Assembly (NCBI GenBank): GCA_902470765.1
Contig: CABRHW010000002.1
Location: forward strand, 150,401 to 214,400
Length of the DNA: 64,000 bases
DNA from: an uncultured Collinsella sp.
GTDB lineage: Bacteria; Actinomycetota; Coriobacteriia; Coriobacteriales; Coriobacteriaceae
Direction of reading: 5' to 3'
The notes beneath the pieces are model-generated. The model was given only the letters and a program-made list of their open reading frames with translations. It made no database searches and was not told the origin of the DNA. Shown here in pieces: positions 24,439-33,475 of the stretch. Numbering within the stretch: position 1 is the stretch's first letter; each line of letters opens with the position of its first letter. The position numbers and the translations under genes were made by a program.

Positions 24439-25225
24439 GCTCTCGCACGTCAAGAAGACCTTTAACAAGGGCACCGTCACCGAGAAGCGCGCGCTCACCG
24501 GCATCGACCTCACCCTGAATGACGGCGACTTTGTAACCGTGATCGGCGGCAACGGCGCCGGCAAGTCCACGCTGCTCAACATGATCGCCGGCGTGTACCC
24601 GCTCGATTCGGGCGTTATTGAGCTCGACGGCACCGACATCTCGCGCCTGAGCGAGTCGCAGCGCGCCAAGTACCTGGGCCGCGTGTTTCAGGACCCCATG
24701 CGCGGTACCGCTGCCGACATGCAAATCGCCGAGAACCTGGCCCTCGCCAAGCGTCGCGGCCAGCGTCGCGGCCTTTCGTGGGGCGTAACCAAGGCCGAGA
24801 AAGATGAGTACGTTGAGCTGCTCAAGCGCCTGGACCTTGGTCTGGACACGCGTCTCAACGCCAAGGTCGGTCTTCTCTCGGGCGGCCAGCGCCAGGCACT
24901 CACCCTGCTGATGGCCACGCTCACCAGGCCGCGCCTGCTGCTGCTCGACGAGCACACGGCGGCCCTCGACCCCAAGACGGCCTCTAAGGTGCTCAACCTG
25001 ACCGAGGAGATCGTCGACGAGAACCACCTGACCACGCTCATGGTCACGCACAACATGAACGACGCCATCCGTCTGGGCAACCGTCTGATCATGATGCACG
25101 AAGGCCACGTGATCTACGACGTGGCAGGCGATGAGAAGAAGTCGCTCACCGTAGCCGACCTGCTGCAGAAGTTCGAGGAGGTCTCGGGCGGCGAGCTCGC
25201 CAACGACCGCATGCTGCTGAGCTAA
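24431..25225 (+). CDS. ABC transporter ATP-binding protein, TrpZ-like
   Basis: Energy-coupling ATPase of 264 residues. Walker A is GGNGAGKST (about residues 38-46), the Q-loop is RVFQDP, the signature is LLSGGQRQALTLLM, Walker B is RLLLLDEHTAALDP, and the H-loop is MVTHN. The ATG at 24431 is preferred over 24422 because GGGGG lies 9 nt upstream of it and MLKLSHVKKTF is the usual beginning. It completes a binding protein-permease-ATPase set for import of a small organic molecule. Confidence 0.9.
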   Translation: MLKLSHVKKTFNKGTVTEKRALTGIDLTLNDGDFVTVIGGNGAGKSTLLNMIAGVYPLDSGVIELDGTDISRLSESQRAKYLGRVFQDPMRGTAADMQIAENLALAKRRGQRRGLSWGVTKAEKDEYVELLKRLDLGLDTRLNAKVGLLSGGQRQALTLLMATLTRPRLLLLDEHTAALDPKTASKVLNLTEEIVDENHLTTLMVTHNMNDAIRLGNRLIMMHEGHVIYDVAGDEKKSLTVADLLQKFEEVSGGELANDRMLLS

Positions 25226-25264
25226 AACCTGCCAAAAAGGGACAGGTTTATTTTGGCAGGTTTT
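25224..25264 (+). terminator. Terminator of the ABC operon, GGGACAG-hairpin class
   Basis: AAAACCTGCCAAAA (25224-25237) and TTTTGGCAGGTTTT (25251-25264) form a perfect 14-bp stem, with AGGGACAGGTTTA in the loop, starting at the stop codon. It is one of several hairpins in the window carrying GGGACAG. Confidence 0.85.
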
Positions 25265-25279
25265 ATCTGCGCAAACGTC

Positions 25280-25319
25280 AAAACCGCCGCTAAGGGACAG
25301 ACGCCCTTGCGGCGGTTTT
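25280..25319 (+). terminator. Second hairpin, GGGACAG class
   Basis: AAAACCGCCGC (25280-25290) and GCGGCGGTTTT (25309-25319) form an 11-bp stem around TAAGGGACAGACGCCCTT, followed by TTTTC. It follows the previous hairpin by 15 nt. Confidence 0.8.
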
Positions 25320-25383
25320 CGCATATTATGTCGATAATCCGATATTCAACCAGACATTCTGGCTAAGGACTAAGGAAACTGCC

Positions 25384-27408
25384 ATGAAAAGACTCCCCCG
25401 CCTTGCGTTAGCCGCCGCGTTGTTTGCCGGCGCGCTCGCAGGCATCCCAAGCCTCGCTTTCGCGGGGAACCTGCCCGCCGCTATTGACGGCTCCGTGGCC
25501 GTCATGCACACCAACGACATCCACGGCAGCTACAAGTACAGCTACAACGCAAGCAAGGGCACCGGCACTGTGGGCTTTGATGGACTGGCGGTCCTTTATA
25601 GCGCCCAGGGCAACGCCCCCGATCTTTTGCTCGATGCGGGCGACACCTTCCACGGGCAGTCCTTTGCCACCATGAGCGAGGGCAAGAGCATCGCCGAGCT
25701 CATGGACACCTTCTACGCCGACGGCTACGACGCGACCACACCAGGCAACCACGACTGGAGCTACGGCGCGGACAAACTCCGCGCCATGACCGGCTACAGC
25801 ACCACCGGCACGCCCTTCGCCATGCTCTGCGCGAATGCAACGTCCTCGAACGGCGTATGGGGCTCGAGCGTCACCAAGACGCTCGATCGCACCTGGGAGG
25901 ATAGCGAAGATCACTCCACATTCGACTACAAAATCAAGGTCGGCGTCGTGGGTGCCATGGATGAGTCGCTGGGATCCTCGCTGCGCGCGGACTTGGTCGC
26001 GGGCACGTCGTTCTCGAGTGCCGCGAACGCCATCAATGCCGAGGCAGAGCAGCTGCGCAAGGAGGGCTGCGATGTTGTTGTGTGTATCGCGCACACGCTC
26101 GACGCAAAAACCTTTGCCACGCGACTCCGTGGCGTCGATGCCCTTATCGCAGGCCACGAGCACATCAACCTTAACGAGAAGGTGACGGGAGCCGACGGCA
26201 AGACGATCCACGTTGTTGAGGCAGGCAGCGCCTTTGCCGAGGTGGGGCTGCTTTCCATTCCGTACATGTACGACACGAATGGCACCGAGACGACCGACGA
26301 TGACACGGTCACGGTCCCTGCAGACGGCAGTGACGAGAAGCTCTACACCGCCAAAAACGTCAACGACCTTTTGGCAGACCCCGACAAGGGCTCCGACTAC
26401 CAAAGCCGCCTTGAAGACGTCCGCAACAAGATCAAGCCGCTCGACGAGGCCTTTGAAAACGAATCGAACAAGGTGCTCGGCACATCCACCACCAACTATT
26501 TCTACGGCGAGGACGCCGCAGGCACGCATGGTTGGGAAATGGTGCGCACCACCGATTTCCGCCCCAGTAAGGAGGGCGACACCACCAAGGCCCAGACCAT
26601 CGGCCATGTGATTTGCGGCTCCTATCTTGCCCTGACGGGCGTGGACCTCGCTATCGAAAACGCTGGCGGCATCCGCGGCGGCATCGCGGCGGGCAACGTG
26701 ACCGCCGGCAACGTCATCGCTATCTCGCCCTACGGCAACACCGTGGAGACCTGGACCATGACCGGCGCGGACTTCCTCGCAGCGCTCGAGCACTCGCTAC
26801 AAATTAGCGACGATTGCAACGACAGCTACAAGCTTCAGCAGGCTTATGTGGCGGCCGGTCACACCGAGCAGGAGGCGCAAGACAAGTACAAGTGGCGCGA
26901 TGACTCTGGCAGCGTTCTCTCCTTTGGCGGCATCAACGTGACGATTGATTGGACGCAGCCCGAAGGCAAGCGCATTGTGAGTGCCACACTCACCAAAGAC
27001 GGCAGCACGCTCGACCCCGCCAAGGCCTATACCGTCGCCACCAACAACTACATCATCACCAACACGACTGACTTTCCCACTTTCGCAAACGCCATCAAGC
27101 ACACCGAGTGGGGTACCTGCGAGTCAGCGCTAAGGGCGCTGATTGGACAGAACGGCTGGGAGAGCAAGATGGCCTCGCTCGCGGGCACCATTAGCTTTGG
27201 CTCCGCTGCCGTGGACCCCACGCCCACACCGGCCCCGACGCCTAAGCCCTCGCCTAAGACGGACACGACGACCACGAAGGTCATCACCAAGAAGACGACC
27301 GGTAAGCTCGCCGCAACGGGAGACCGCACGCTGGCAGTAGTTGGCGCGTGCCTTATCGGCGGCATCATCGTCATCATGCTCGGCATTATCTGGAAGCGTC
27401 GACGCTAA
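25384..27408 (+). CDS. Wall-anchored 5'-nucleotidase / UDP-sugar hydrolase
   Basis: Extracellular phosphoesterase of 674 residues that releases nucleosides or sugars outside the cell. A signal peptide ends at about residue 27 (SLAFA). The metallophosphoesterase motifs are MHTNDIHGSY, DAGDTFHGQSF, TPGNHDWSYG, CIAHT and AGHEHINL. The 5'-nucleotidase C-terminal domain has ENAGGIRGGIAAG and SPYGNTVETW. A Pro/Thr-rich linker (PTPTPAPTPKPSP) leads to LAATGD, a hydrophobic helix and KRRR, a sortase signal of the LAxTG type used by class E sortases. No sortase gene is present here. It is monocistronic. Confidence 0.92.
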   Translation: MKRLPRLALAAALFAGALAGIPSLAFAGNLPAAIDGSVAVMHTNDIHGSYKYSYNASKGTGTVGFDGLAVLYSAQGNAPDLLLDAGDTFHGQSFATMSEGKSIAELMDTFYADGYDATTPGNHDWSYGADKLRAMTGYSTTGTPFAMLCANATSSNGVWGSSVTKTLDRTWEDSEDHSTFDYKIKVGVVGAMDESLGSSLRADLVAGTSFSSAANAINAEAEQLRKEGCDVVVCIAHTLDAKTFATRLRGVDALIAGHEHINLNEKVTGADGKTIHVVEAGSAFAEVGLLSIPYMYDTNGTETTDDDTVTVPADGSDEKLYTAKNVNDLLADPDKGSDYQSRLEDVRNKIKPLDEAFENESNKVLGTSTTNYFYGEDAAGTHGWEMVRTTDFRPSKEGDTTKAQTIGHVICGSYLALTGVDLAIENAGGIRGGIAAGNVTAGNVIAISPYGNTVETWTMTGADFLAALEHSLQISDDCNDSYKLQQAYVAAGHTEQEAQDKYKWRDDSGSVLSFGGINVTIDWTQPEGKRIVSATLTKDGSTLDPAKAYTVATNNYIITNTTDFPTFANAIKHTEWGTCESALRALIGQNGWESKMASLAGTISFGSAAVDPTPTPAPTPKPSPKTDTTTTKVITKKTTGKLAATGDRTLAVVGACLIGGIIVIMLGIIWKRRR

Positions 27409-27461
27409 GCTACACCGCCGGGCCTTGCAGCCCCACCGCGTAAACCTTATATCGAGCACAG

Positions 27462-27491
27462 AAGCCCGTCCGAATTTGATCGGACGGGCTT
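27462..27491 (+). terminator. 5'-nucleotidase gene terminator
   Basis: AAGCCCGTCCGA and TCGGACGGGCTT form a perfect 12-bp stem with a 6-nt loop, followed by CTTGG. Position suggests termination between the nucleotidase and MscS genes. Confidence 0.75.
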
Positions 27492-27536
27492 CTTGGTGGG
27501 TATCATGGTTGGACGATCATTAGGAGGTTTCCCTAC

Positions 27537-28304
27537 ATGGAATTGTTTGAGCCGATTCTTCACTTCTTTGAGCAACGGTGGGTCCACAACATCATCTGGG
27601 CCGTCATCTTGGCGATAGGCACCGCCGTCGCCGCCAAGGTCGTATCCAAGACCCTGAACCATCTGCTTAACCGAGACGATAACCCGCTTCCGGCATCGAG
27701 TATCTTCATCAACATCGCGCGCGCCGTCATTTGGATGATCGGCGGCAGCTTTATCCTCGACAACTGTTTTGGCATTAATGCAAACGCCCTCGTCGCCGCT
27801 CTTGGCGTCGGCGGCATCGCTATCTCGCTCGGCTTTCAGGACACGCTGTCAAACCTTATCGGCGGCATGCAAGTGACCTTTATGGGCATCATCAAACCCG
27901 GCGACAATATCGAGGTCGGCGGCGTATCCGGCGTGGTCCAAGACATCACTTGGCGCCATACAACGATTGAGGACGCCTGTGGACAGACCATCATTGTGCC
28001 CAACTCCAACATCTCCAAGAACACGCTCGTGCATTTGATGCCCTTTGGACGCGTGGCCGTGCCCGTTGCCGTAAAGGACACGTCTAAGTGGGCTTCCCTT
28101 GACGCGCTGGCAGACGAGCTCACGAGCGCAACCAAAACGGCCGTCTCGCCCATCTCGGGCTTTGACAAGGAGCCCTACGTGCTCTTTAGCGAAATCGGCG
28201 ACTTTGGCATCAAAGGAAAGATCATCTTTATCGTCAGCGACGACAGCACTACTTTCACGGCAGCCGACGCCTGCATCCGTGCCATCGCCCCCATCATCGC
28301 CTAA
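27537..28304 (+). CDS. Small-conductance mechanosensitive channel (MscS family)
   Basis: Membrane channel that opens under osmotic tension, 255 residues. Three hydrophobic segments precede the pore helix: GVGGIAISLGFQDTLSNLIGG near residues 85-105 is the TM3 region lining the pore. The beta domain starts at GDNIEVGGVSGVVQDITWRHTTIE and includes IVPNSNISKNTLVH. It lacks the extra helices of larger family members. AGGAGG is 10 nt before the ATG. It is monocistronic. Confidence 0.92.
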   Translation: MELFEPILHFFEQRWVHNIIWAVILAIGTAVAAKVVSKTLNHLLNRDDNPLPASSIFINIARAVIWMIGGSFILDNCFGINANALVAALGVGGIAISLGFQDTLSNLIGGMQVTFMGIIKPGDNIEVGGVSGVVQDITWRHTTIEDACGQTIIVPNSNISKNTLVHLMPFGRVAVPVAVKDTSKWASLDALADELTSATKTAVSPISGFDKEPYVLFSEIGDFGIKGKIIFIVSDDSTTFTAADACIRAIAPIIA

Positions 28305-28339
28305 CCCGCCAAAAAGGGACAGGCACCTTTGTGGTGGTT
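28303..28339 (+). terminator. Degenerate GGGACAG hairpin after mscS
   Basis: AACCCGCCAAAAAGG ... CCTTTGTGGTGGTTTT pairs imperfectly around GACAGGCA, directly after the stop codon. It resembles the hairpins at 25224 and 31018. Confidence 0.6.
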
Positions 28340-28395
28340 TTCATTCGTGGTACCATGGTTCATATAGTTGTTTAAACGACTAAGGGAGCAACATC

Positions 28396-30312
28396 ATGGA
28401 AGAGGCCTATCGTCAAGCACGCAAGCGCGGCGAGCAGGGACGCCGTCGCGCCATCAGCCAAAGCGAGCACCCGTACCTTACGGACCTCGACAGCCTCGTT
28501 GCCCAGCTCCCCTTAGGTCAGCGAGAGAATGTCGGCCTAAGGGATATTCCGCTCGAAATGGTCGTCGGCACAGTCACCAAAGGCCGTCAGTCCGCCTTTT
28601 CATGCAACTTTATGCCCCTGCTGCCGTTTAACACTGAGTTCGCCCGCAAGTGGTCCAACCTCTACGACATCCAGGTAACCGAGGGCTATCGCGATCCCAT
28701 CATCGTCACCGAGTTCATGCATCGGTTCTATGTCCAGGAAGGCAACAAACGCGTCAGTGTCCTCAAATTCCTGGACGCTCCAACGGTTTCGGCCAGGGTC
28801 ACCCGTCTCTACCCCGGCACATGGGATTCCGTCGAAAGCCGCCTGTACGGTGAATTCTGCGCGTTTTGGCGCGTCTGCCCCCTATACGAAATCGAGTTCT
28901 CGCGTGAGGGAAGCTACGAGACGCTCGCCAAGATGCTCGGTCGGAACCTTATCGAAAAATGGCCGCAGAAAAAGGTCGACTACCTGCGCCACACCTTCCT
29001 GCTCTTTAAGCGCGCCTACCTTCGCGCAGGCGGCGACCACCTGGACATTACGCCCGCCGACGCCATGCTCGTCTACCTCAATGTGTACAACCAGGACCGC
29101 CTGCTGGATACGCCGACGGATATCGTCGTAAACCGCCTGTGCAAGATTTGGCGCGAGCTGGTCATTGCCGGCAAAAACGACGAGGACAAGGTCGATCTTG
29201 TCGAAGCGCCGAGCGTCGATGAGGAGGAGTCGCCCGCCAAGTCCACCTCCGGCGTGCTCAACTTCTTTATGGGCAAGACTGTCTATTCGGCGGCCAACCC
29301 CCTGCGTATCGCCTTTATCCATGAGTTCCCCTGTGCGGCGTCGAGCTGGGACAGTCTGCACGACCAAGGACGTCAGTATCTCGATGAGCACTTTGACGGT
29401 ATCGTGCGCACCGAGGCGTTCGAGGACTGTCACGATCCGGACGTGTTCTACGCCGCCGTGGAAACGGCTGTCAAACATGGAGGCAACGTCATCTTCTCGA
29501 CCTCGCACCGCCTGATGGAATACACGCTCAGAGCTGCCGTTGAGTATCCCCAGGTTCGATTCCTCAACTGCTCTATCGGCCTTCCCCACCAAAGCGTCCG
29601 TTCGTACTTTGGCAAGATGTACGAGGCCAAGTTCCTCCTGGGCGCCCTTGCCGCCAGCATGGCGGACAACCATCGCATCGGCTACCACGCGTCGGTCTTC
29701 GCATCCGGCGCGCTCAGCGAGATCAATGCCTTTGCCATCGGTGCCTCGCTGCTCGACCCCCGCGCGCAAATTATCCTCACCTGGGGCGATGTACCCGCCG
29801 GCGGTCTTGCCGAGGCCATGTGCCGCGAAGGCGTGAGCGTCATGACCGGCGCTGACATGTCAAAGTCGCTCGAAGACCCTACGGCCTACGGACTCCACCG
29901 CCTGGTCGATGGCAAGGTTTCCGGCATCGCCATGCCGGTATGGAACTGGGGCCGTTACTACGAGCTCATCGTTCGCAGCCTTCTGCACGGCACGTGGGAC
30001 GAGACCAGCGATGACAACCAAGTGCGCGCCGTCAACTACTGGTACGGCATGAGCTCTGGCGTTATCGACATCCGTTACGCTCCGGGCCTACCCTACCAGA
30101 CGCGCAAACTCGTGCAGTTGCTCCGTAACGGCATTGTTGAGGGATCCATCAACCCCTTTGGCGGCGAGCTCCACAGCCAGAACGGCGTGGTACAGATCGA
30201 AGGCTTCCCTCCGCTGCCGAGCACGCAGATTGTCGAGATGAATTGGCTGGCGGATAACGTGGTAGGCACCATTCCGCAGCTCGACGATGAGCCGAAAGTC
30301 CCTGCCCTATGA
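28396..30312 (+). CDS. ParB-like domain fused to a BMP-type ligand-binding domain
   Basis: 638-residue protein with no signal peptide or lipobox, so probably cytoplasmic. Residues about 45-150 resemble a ParB/sulfiredoxin-type fold: DIPLEMVVGTV, then EGYRDPIIVTEF and YVQEGNKRVSVLKFL. A middle helical segment of about 130 residues follows. From about residue 300 the chain matches basic-membrane-protein (BMP/Med) nucleoside-binding domains: NPLRIAFIHE, the GKMYEAKFLLGALAASM segment, and YYELIVRSLLHGTW. BMP domains normally sit outside the cell, so a soluble fusion suggests an intracellular nucleoside sensor. Its stop overlaps the phosphoesterase start by 4 nt. Function is unknown. Confidence 0.8.
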   Translation: MEEAYRQARKRGEQGRRRAISQSEHPYLTDLDSLVAQLPLGQRENVGLRDIPLEMVVGTVTKGRQSAFSCNFMPLLPFNTEFARKWSNLYDIQVTEGYRDPIIVTEFMHRFYVQEGNKRVSVLKFLDAPTVSARVTRLYPGTWDSVESRLYGEFCAFWRVCPLYEIEFSREGSYETLAKMLGRNLIEKWPQKKVDYLRHTFLLFKRAYLRAGGDHLDITPADAMLVYLNVYNQDRLLDTPTDIVVNRLCKIWRELVIAGKNDEDKVDLVEAPSVDEEESPAKSTSGVLNFFMGKTVYSAANPLRIAFIHEFPCAASSWDSLHDQGRQYLDEHFDGIVRTEAFEDCHDPDVFYAAVETAVKHGGNVIFSTSHRLMEYTLRAAVEYPQVRFLNCSIGLPHQSVRSYFGKMYEAKFLLGALAASMADNHRIGYHASVFASGALSEINAFAIGASLLDPRAQIILTWGDVPAGGLAEAMCREGVSVMTGADMSKSLEDPTAYGLHRLVDGKVSGIAMPVWNWGRYYELIVRSLLHGTWDETSDDNQVRAVNYWYGMSSGVIDIRYAPGLPYQTRKLVQLLRNGIVEGSINPFGGELHSQNGVVQIEGFPPLPSTQIVEMNWLADNVVGTIPQLDDEPKVPAL

Positions 30313-31019
30313 AAATCCTTGCCATAGCCGATACCGAAGAACGATGCCTTTGGGAGTGCTTTCGCAAGGAACGCTTTGAGGGCGTCGACCTGATTTTGTC
30401 CGCCGGCGATCTGGACCCAGACTATCTTGAGTTTTTGGTTACGGTCATCAACAAACCGCTCATCTACGTGCGTGGCAATCACGATGACCGCTACGCACGT
30501 CATGCACCGGGCGGATGTATCTGCGTAGAAGACAGCGTGTACACGTACCGAGGGATTCGCATTGCGGGCCTTGGCGGGTCCATGCGTTATCGCGACGGCG
30601 CCAACATGTACACCGAACGCGAGATGTCCAAGCGTATGCGTAAGCTGTCGCGTAAGGTTAGGATGGTCGGCGGGTGCGACATTCTGCTTACCCATGCGCC
30701 CGCCGCCGGTATGGGTGATCTGGACGATCTACCGCATCGAGGGTTTGAGTGCTTTAACACGGCGCTTGAGTCCTGGGGAGCCGACTACATGGTGCATGGG
30801 CATGTACACCAAAGCTACGGTTACGATTTTCAGCGCGAGCGGCAGCATGTGTGTGGAACGACGATCATCAACGCCTGCGGCTATACGCAGTTTGAGCTCG
30901 ACCAGACGCGCTACCCCATCCGTGGCTGGCAGGCAGCCTGGCTCAACTCGCAAACCATGCGCCGCGAGCTCAAGCGCCACGAGGCCATTGAGTCCTCTAC
31001 CGCCAGAACACCCTGGTAA
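30309..31019 (+). CDS. Calcineurin-like metallophosphoesterase
   Basis: Phosphoesterase of 236 residues. Metal-binding motifs are in order: ILAIADTEE (Asp; the usual DxH is DTE here), LSAGDLDPDYLE, VRGNHDDR, LLTHAPA and VHGHVHQSY. The first motif lacks the histidine found in most relatives, which may alter the first metal site. It overlaps the preceding gene by ATGA, so the two are translationally coupled and probably act together, perhaps on a nucleotide recognised by the BMP domain. A strong terminator follows at once. Confidence 0.85.
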   Translation: MKILAIADTEERCLWECFRKERFEGVDLILSAGDLDPDYLEFLVTVINKPLIYVRGNHDDRYARHAPGGCICVEDSVYTYRGIRIAGLGGSMRYRDGANMYTEREMSKRMRKLSRKVRMVGGCDILLTHAPAAGMGDLDDLPHRGFECFNTALESWGADYMVHGHVHQSYGYDFQRERQHVCGTTIINACGYTQFELDQTRYPIRGWQAAWLNSQTMRRELKRHEAIESSTARTPW

Positions 31020-31060
31020 CCACCTCAAAGGGGACGCTGTCCCCTTTGAGGTGGTTTTGA
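31018..31060. terminator. Perfect 18-bp GGGGAC hairpin terminator
   Basis: AACCACCTCAAAGGGGAC (31018-31035) and its exact reverse complement (31039-31056) are joined by GCT and followed by TTGA. It begins inside the phosphoesterase stop codon. It belongs to the GGGACNG hairpin class. Confidence 0.9.
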
Positions 31061-31071
31061 TACGCGATAGC

Positions 31072-31110
31072 AAGAAACCCGGTCCCACACGAGGCGGAAC
31101 CGGGTTTCTT
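31072..31110. terminator. Bidirectional terminator after rplA
   Basis: AAGAAACCCGGT and ACCGGGTTTCTT form a perfect 12-bp stem with a 15-nt loop. On the minus strand it lies 37 nt after the rplA stop; on the plus strand it backs up the preceding terminator. Confidence 0.85.
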
Positions 31111-31146
31111 TAGCAATGCTTGCTTTGCTCAGGCAGTAACTGTTAG

Positions 31147-31854
31147 TTACTCAGCCAGGAAGTCACGCTGGACAGCGGGATCGACCTTGACGCCAGGGCC
31201 CATGGTGGAAGACACGGAGATGGACTTGACGTACTTACCCTTAGCAGAAGAGGGCTTGACGCGCAGAATCTCGGTGTACAGGGCAGCGTAGTTCTCGACG
31301 AGCTGCTGCTCAGAGAAGGACTTCTTGCCCAGGGGCACGTGGCAGATGCCGTAACGGTCGGCGCGGTACTCAACGCGGCCGGCCTTGAGCTCGGAGACCA
31401 TCTTGGCGACGTCCATGGTCACGGTGCCGAGCTTGGGGTTCGGCATGAGGCCACGGGGACCAAGGATCTTACCGATGCGGCCAACCTTGGCCATCATGTT
31501 CGGCGTAGCGATAGCGGCGTCGAAGTTGATCTCGCCCTTCTGGATCTGGGCGACGAGCTCGTCGGAACCGATGATGTCGGCGCCGGCAGCCTCGGCCTCG
31601 CGAGCCTTCTCGCCCTCGGCGAAGACGGCAACACGAACGGTCTTGCCGGTGCCGTGGGGCAGGGAAATGGAACCACGGATGTTCTGGTCAGCCTTACGAG
31701 TATCGATGCCCAGACGGAAGTGGGCCTCGACGGTCTCGTCGAACTTGGCGGTGTCGAGCTCCTTGATGAGCTTGGCAGCCTGAAGGGGGGTGTAGAGCGT
31801 GGCGCGGTCGATCTTCTCGGCAGCGGCGTTATAGCTCTTACCATGCTTAGCCAT
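31147..31854 (-). CDS. rplA: 50S ribosomal protein L1
   Basis: L1 protein of the large subunit stalk, 235 residues, also a known translational repressor of its own operon in other bacteria. Recognised from [58 protein letters not shown] and [20 protein letters not shown] (segments). The ATG at 31854 has AGGAGG 8 nt upstream; an ATG two codons earlier is too close. It is co-transcribed with rplK. A hairpin occupies the 110-nt rplK-rplA gap near 31929-31955. Confidence 0.97.
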   Translation of the reverse strand: MAKHGKSYNAAAEKIDRATLYTPLQAAKLIKELDTAKFDETVEAHFRLGIDTRKADQNIRGSISLPHGTGKTVRVAVFAEGEKAREAEAAGADIIGSDELVAQIQKGEINFDAAIATPNMMAKVGRIGKILGPRGLMPNPKLGTVTMDVAKMVSELKAGRVEYRADRYGICHVPLGKKSFSEQQLVENYAALYTEILRVKPSSAKGKYVKSISVSSTMGPGVKVDPAVQRDFLAE

Positions 31855-31971
31855 GTGCATTACCTCCTGTGGTTAAACGGGCGTGAGCCCTCCCACATCG
31901 TATCGTGTGCCCTATTGCACACATATAACGGGCGCCCCGGTCGGAGCACCCGTCATTACCTAAAGAAATCG

Positions 31972-32400
31972 CTACTCAGCGATGGTGACGCCCATGGAGC
32001 GGGCGGTACCGGCGATGATCTTCTTGGCGGCGTCAATGTCGTTGGCATTGAGGTCCGGCATCTTGATCTCGGCGATCTTGGTGAGCTGCTCCTGGGAGAG
32101 CTGACCGACCTTGTCGGCCTGGGGCTTAGCGGAACCAGACTTGAGGTTCAGCTCCTTCTTGATGAGGTGAGCCGCCGGCGGGGTCTTGGTGATGAAGGAG
32201 AAGGACTTATCCTCGTAGACAGAGATCTCAACGGGGATGATGTCGCCCTTCTTGTCCTGCGTCTCGGCGTTAAAGGCCTGGCAGAACTGCATGATGTTCA
32301 CGCCAGCAGCGCCCAGGGCGGGGCCGACGGGAGGAGCGGGGTTAGCTGCACCAGCAGGAATCTGGAGCTTAATGACGTTGGCAACCTTCTTCTCAGCCAT
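31972..32400 (-). CDS. rplK: 50S ribosomal protein L11
   Basis: L11 of the GTPase-associated centre, 142 residues. Recognised from the proline-containing N-terminus [22 protein letters not shown], of which [20 protein letters not shown] is the conserved switch, and [12 protein letters not shown], then the C-terminal RNA-binding domain [19 protein letters not shown] ... [14 protein letters not shown]. The ATG at 32400 follows GAAAGGA by 6 nt. It follows nusG and precedes rplA. Confidence 0.97.
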   Translation of the reverse strand: MAEKKVANVIKLQIPAGAANPAPPVGPALGAAGVNIMQFCQAFNAETQDKKGDIIPVEISVYEDKSFSFITKTPPAAHLIKKELNLKSGSAKPQADKVGQLSQEQLTKIAEIKMPDLNANDIDAAKKIIAGTARSMGVTIAE

Positions 32401-32520
32401 GGTCATTCCTTTCGAATCACGAGTGTGAAGTACTTGCTATATCGTAAGCACGCACGTGTTAGAAGCACTCCTGAGATGAGCAGTCACAGAAGAAGCACGC
32501 TCGCGCGAACGGACGAAAAC

Positions 32521-33057
32521 TTAAGCGATGACAGCGACCTGGTTAAAGTCGAGCTCGACCGGCGTCTCGCGGCCAAAGATCATCAGCGTGACCTTGAGCT
32601 TGCCAGCCTCGGTGTTAACCTCGGAGACCTTGCCATCAAAGTCGGTAAGCGGGCCATCGGTGACGCGGACGGACGTGCCGACCTCAATATCAACCGAAGT
32701 GCGCTTGGGCGAATCGCCCTTACCGGGACGACGAGTCATCTTGTTGTACTCGTCGCGGGAAAGCGGAGCGGGCTTGCCGTTGCCGCCCAGGAAACCGGTG
32801 ACGCCAGGCGTGTTACGAACGCACGTCCAAGCATCATCATCCATCTCCATGCGAACCAGGACATAACCCGGGAAGATCTTGGAATCCTTGGTCTCACGCT
32901 TGCCACCCTCTTTAATCTCGGTGACACGCTCCATAGGAATCTCGATATCAAAGATACGGTCCTGCATGCCCATAGTCTCGATGCGATGCTCGAGATCGGA
33001 CTTAACGCGGTTCTCGTATCCAGAGTAAGTGTGAACGACGTACCAACGCTTAGACAT
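32521..33057 (-). CDS. nusG: Transcription termination/antitermination factor NusG
   Basis: RNA polymerase-bound factor, 178 residues. The NGN domain reads [19 protein letters not shown] ... [19 protein letters not shown], with [11 protein letters not shown]. The C-terminal KOW domain is [22 protein letters not shown] ... [16 protein letters not shown]. Compared with long actinobacterial NusG, it lacks an N-terminal extension. It starts 3 nt after the secE stop, so the two are coupled. Confidence 0.97.
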   Translation of the reverse strand: MSKRWYVVHTYSGYENRVKSDLEHRIETMGMQDRIFDIEIPMERVTEIKEGGKRETKDSKIFPGYVLVRMEMDDDAWTCVRNTPGVTGFLGGNGKPAPLSRDEYNKMTRRPGKGDSPKRTSVDIEVGTSVRVTDGPLTDFDGKVSEVNTEAGKLKVTLMIFGRETPVELDFNQVAVIA

Positions 33058-33060
33058 GGT

Positions 33061-33399
33061 TTAGCCCCTCAATCCAGAGAACAGAGCAAGAGCCTCGCCA
33101 AAGCCAGCATCGAGCAGAGCGATGACGACGCCGACGACGATCAGAGAAGCGCAAACGACGACCGAGTAGTTCACGAGCTCCTTCTTATCGGGCCACGTGA
33201 CACGCTTCATCTCGGACTTGACCGAAGCGAAATACTTCTTGGTGCGGGCGAAGAAACCAGGCTTCTCGTTCTTCTTGGACTTCGCAGCCTTCTCGTTCTT
33301 CTTGGCAACGGCCTTCTTGGCCTCAACCTTGGAGTTGGCGGCAGCGTTGTTGGCAGGCGCCTGCTGCTGAGCCTTCTTCTTGTTCTTCTTGTTGGCCAT
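33061..33399 (-). CDS. secE: Protein translocase subunit SecE
   Basis: Small membrane subunit of the SecYEG channel, 112 residues. The first 55 residues are a Lys/Ala-rich cytoplasmic extension with repeated AxxKKNEK elements. The conserved SecE part is FFARTKKYFASVKSEMKRVTWPDKKELVNYS, with the MKRVTWP signature, followed by a single membrane helix (VVVCASLIVVGVVIALLDAG) near residues 80-100. It follows tRNA-Trp and precedes nusG, the normal order. Confidence 0.96.
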   Translation of the reverse strand: MANKKNKKKAQQQAPANNAAANSKVEAKKAVAKKNEKAAKSKKNEKPGFFARTKKYFASVKSEMKRVTWPDKKELVNYSVVVCASLIVVGVVIALLDAGFGEALALFSGLRG

Positions 33400-33438
33400 T
33401 TGGGTTACCTCCGCGCAATGCGCTTATACATGAGTAAA

Positions 33439-33466
33439 CCGTAAGCCCCCAATTGGGAGCTTACGG
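33439..33466. other. Hairpin between tRNA-Trp and secE
   Basis: CCGTAAGCCCCC and GGGAGCTTACGG form a stem with one mismatch around a 4-nt loop, 10 nt from the tRNA-Trp 3' end. No T-run follows on the minus strand. It may be a processing site releasing the tRNA from the secE-nusG mRNA. Confidence 0.6.
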
Positions 33467-33475
33467 AATAATGAC

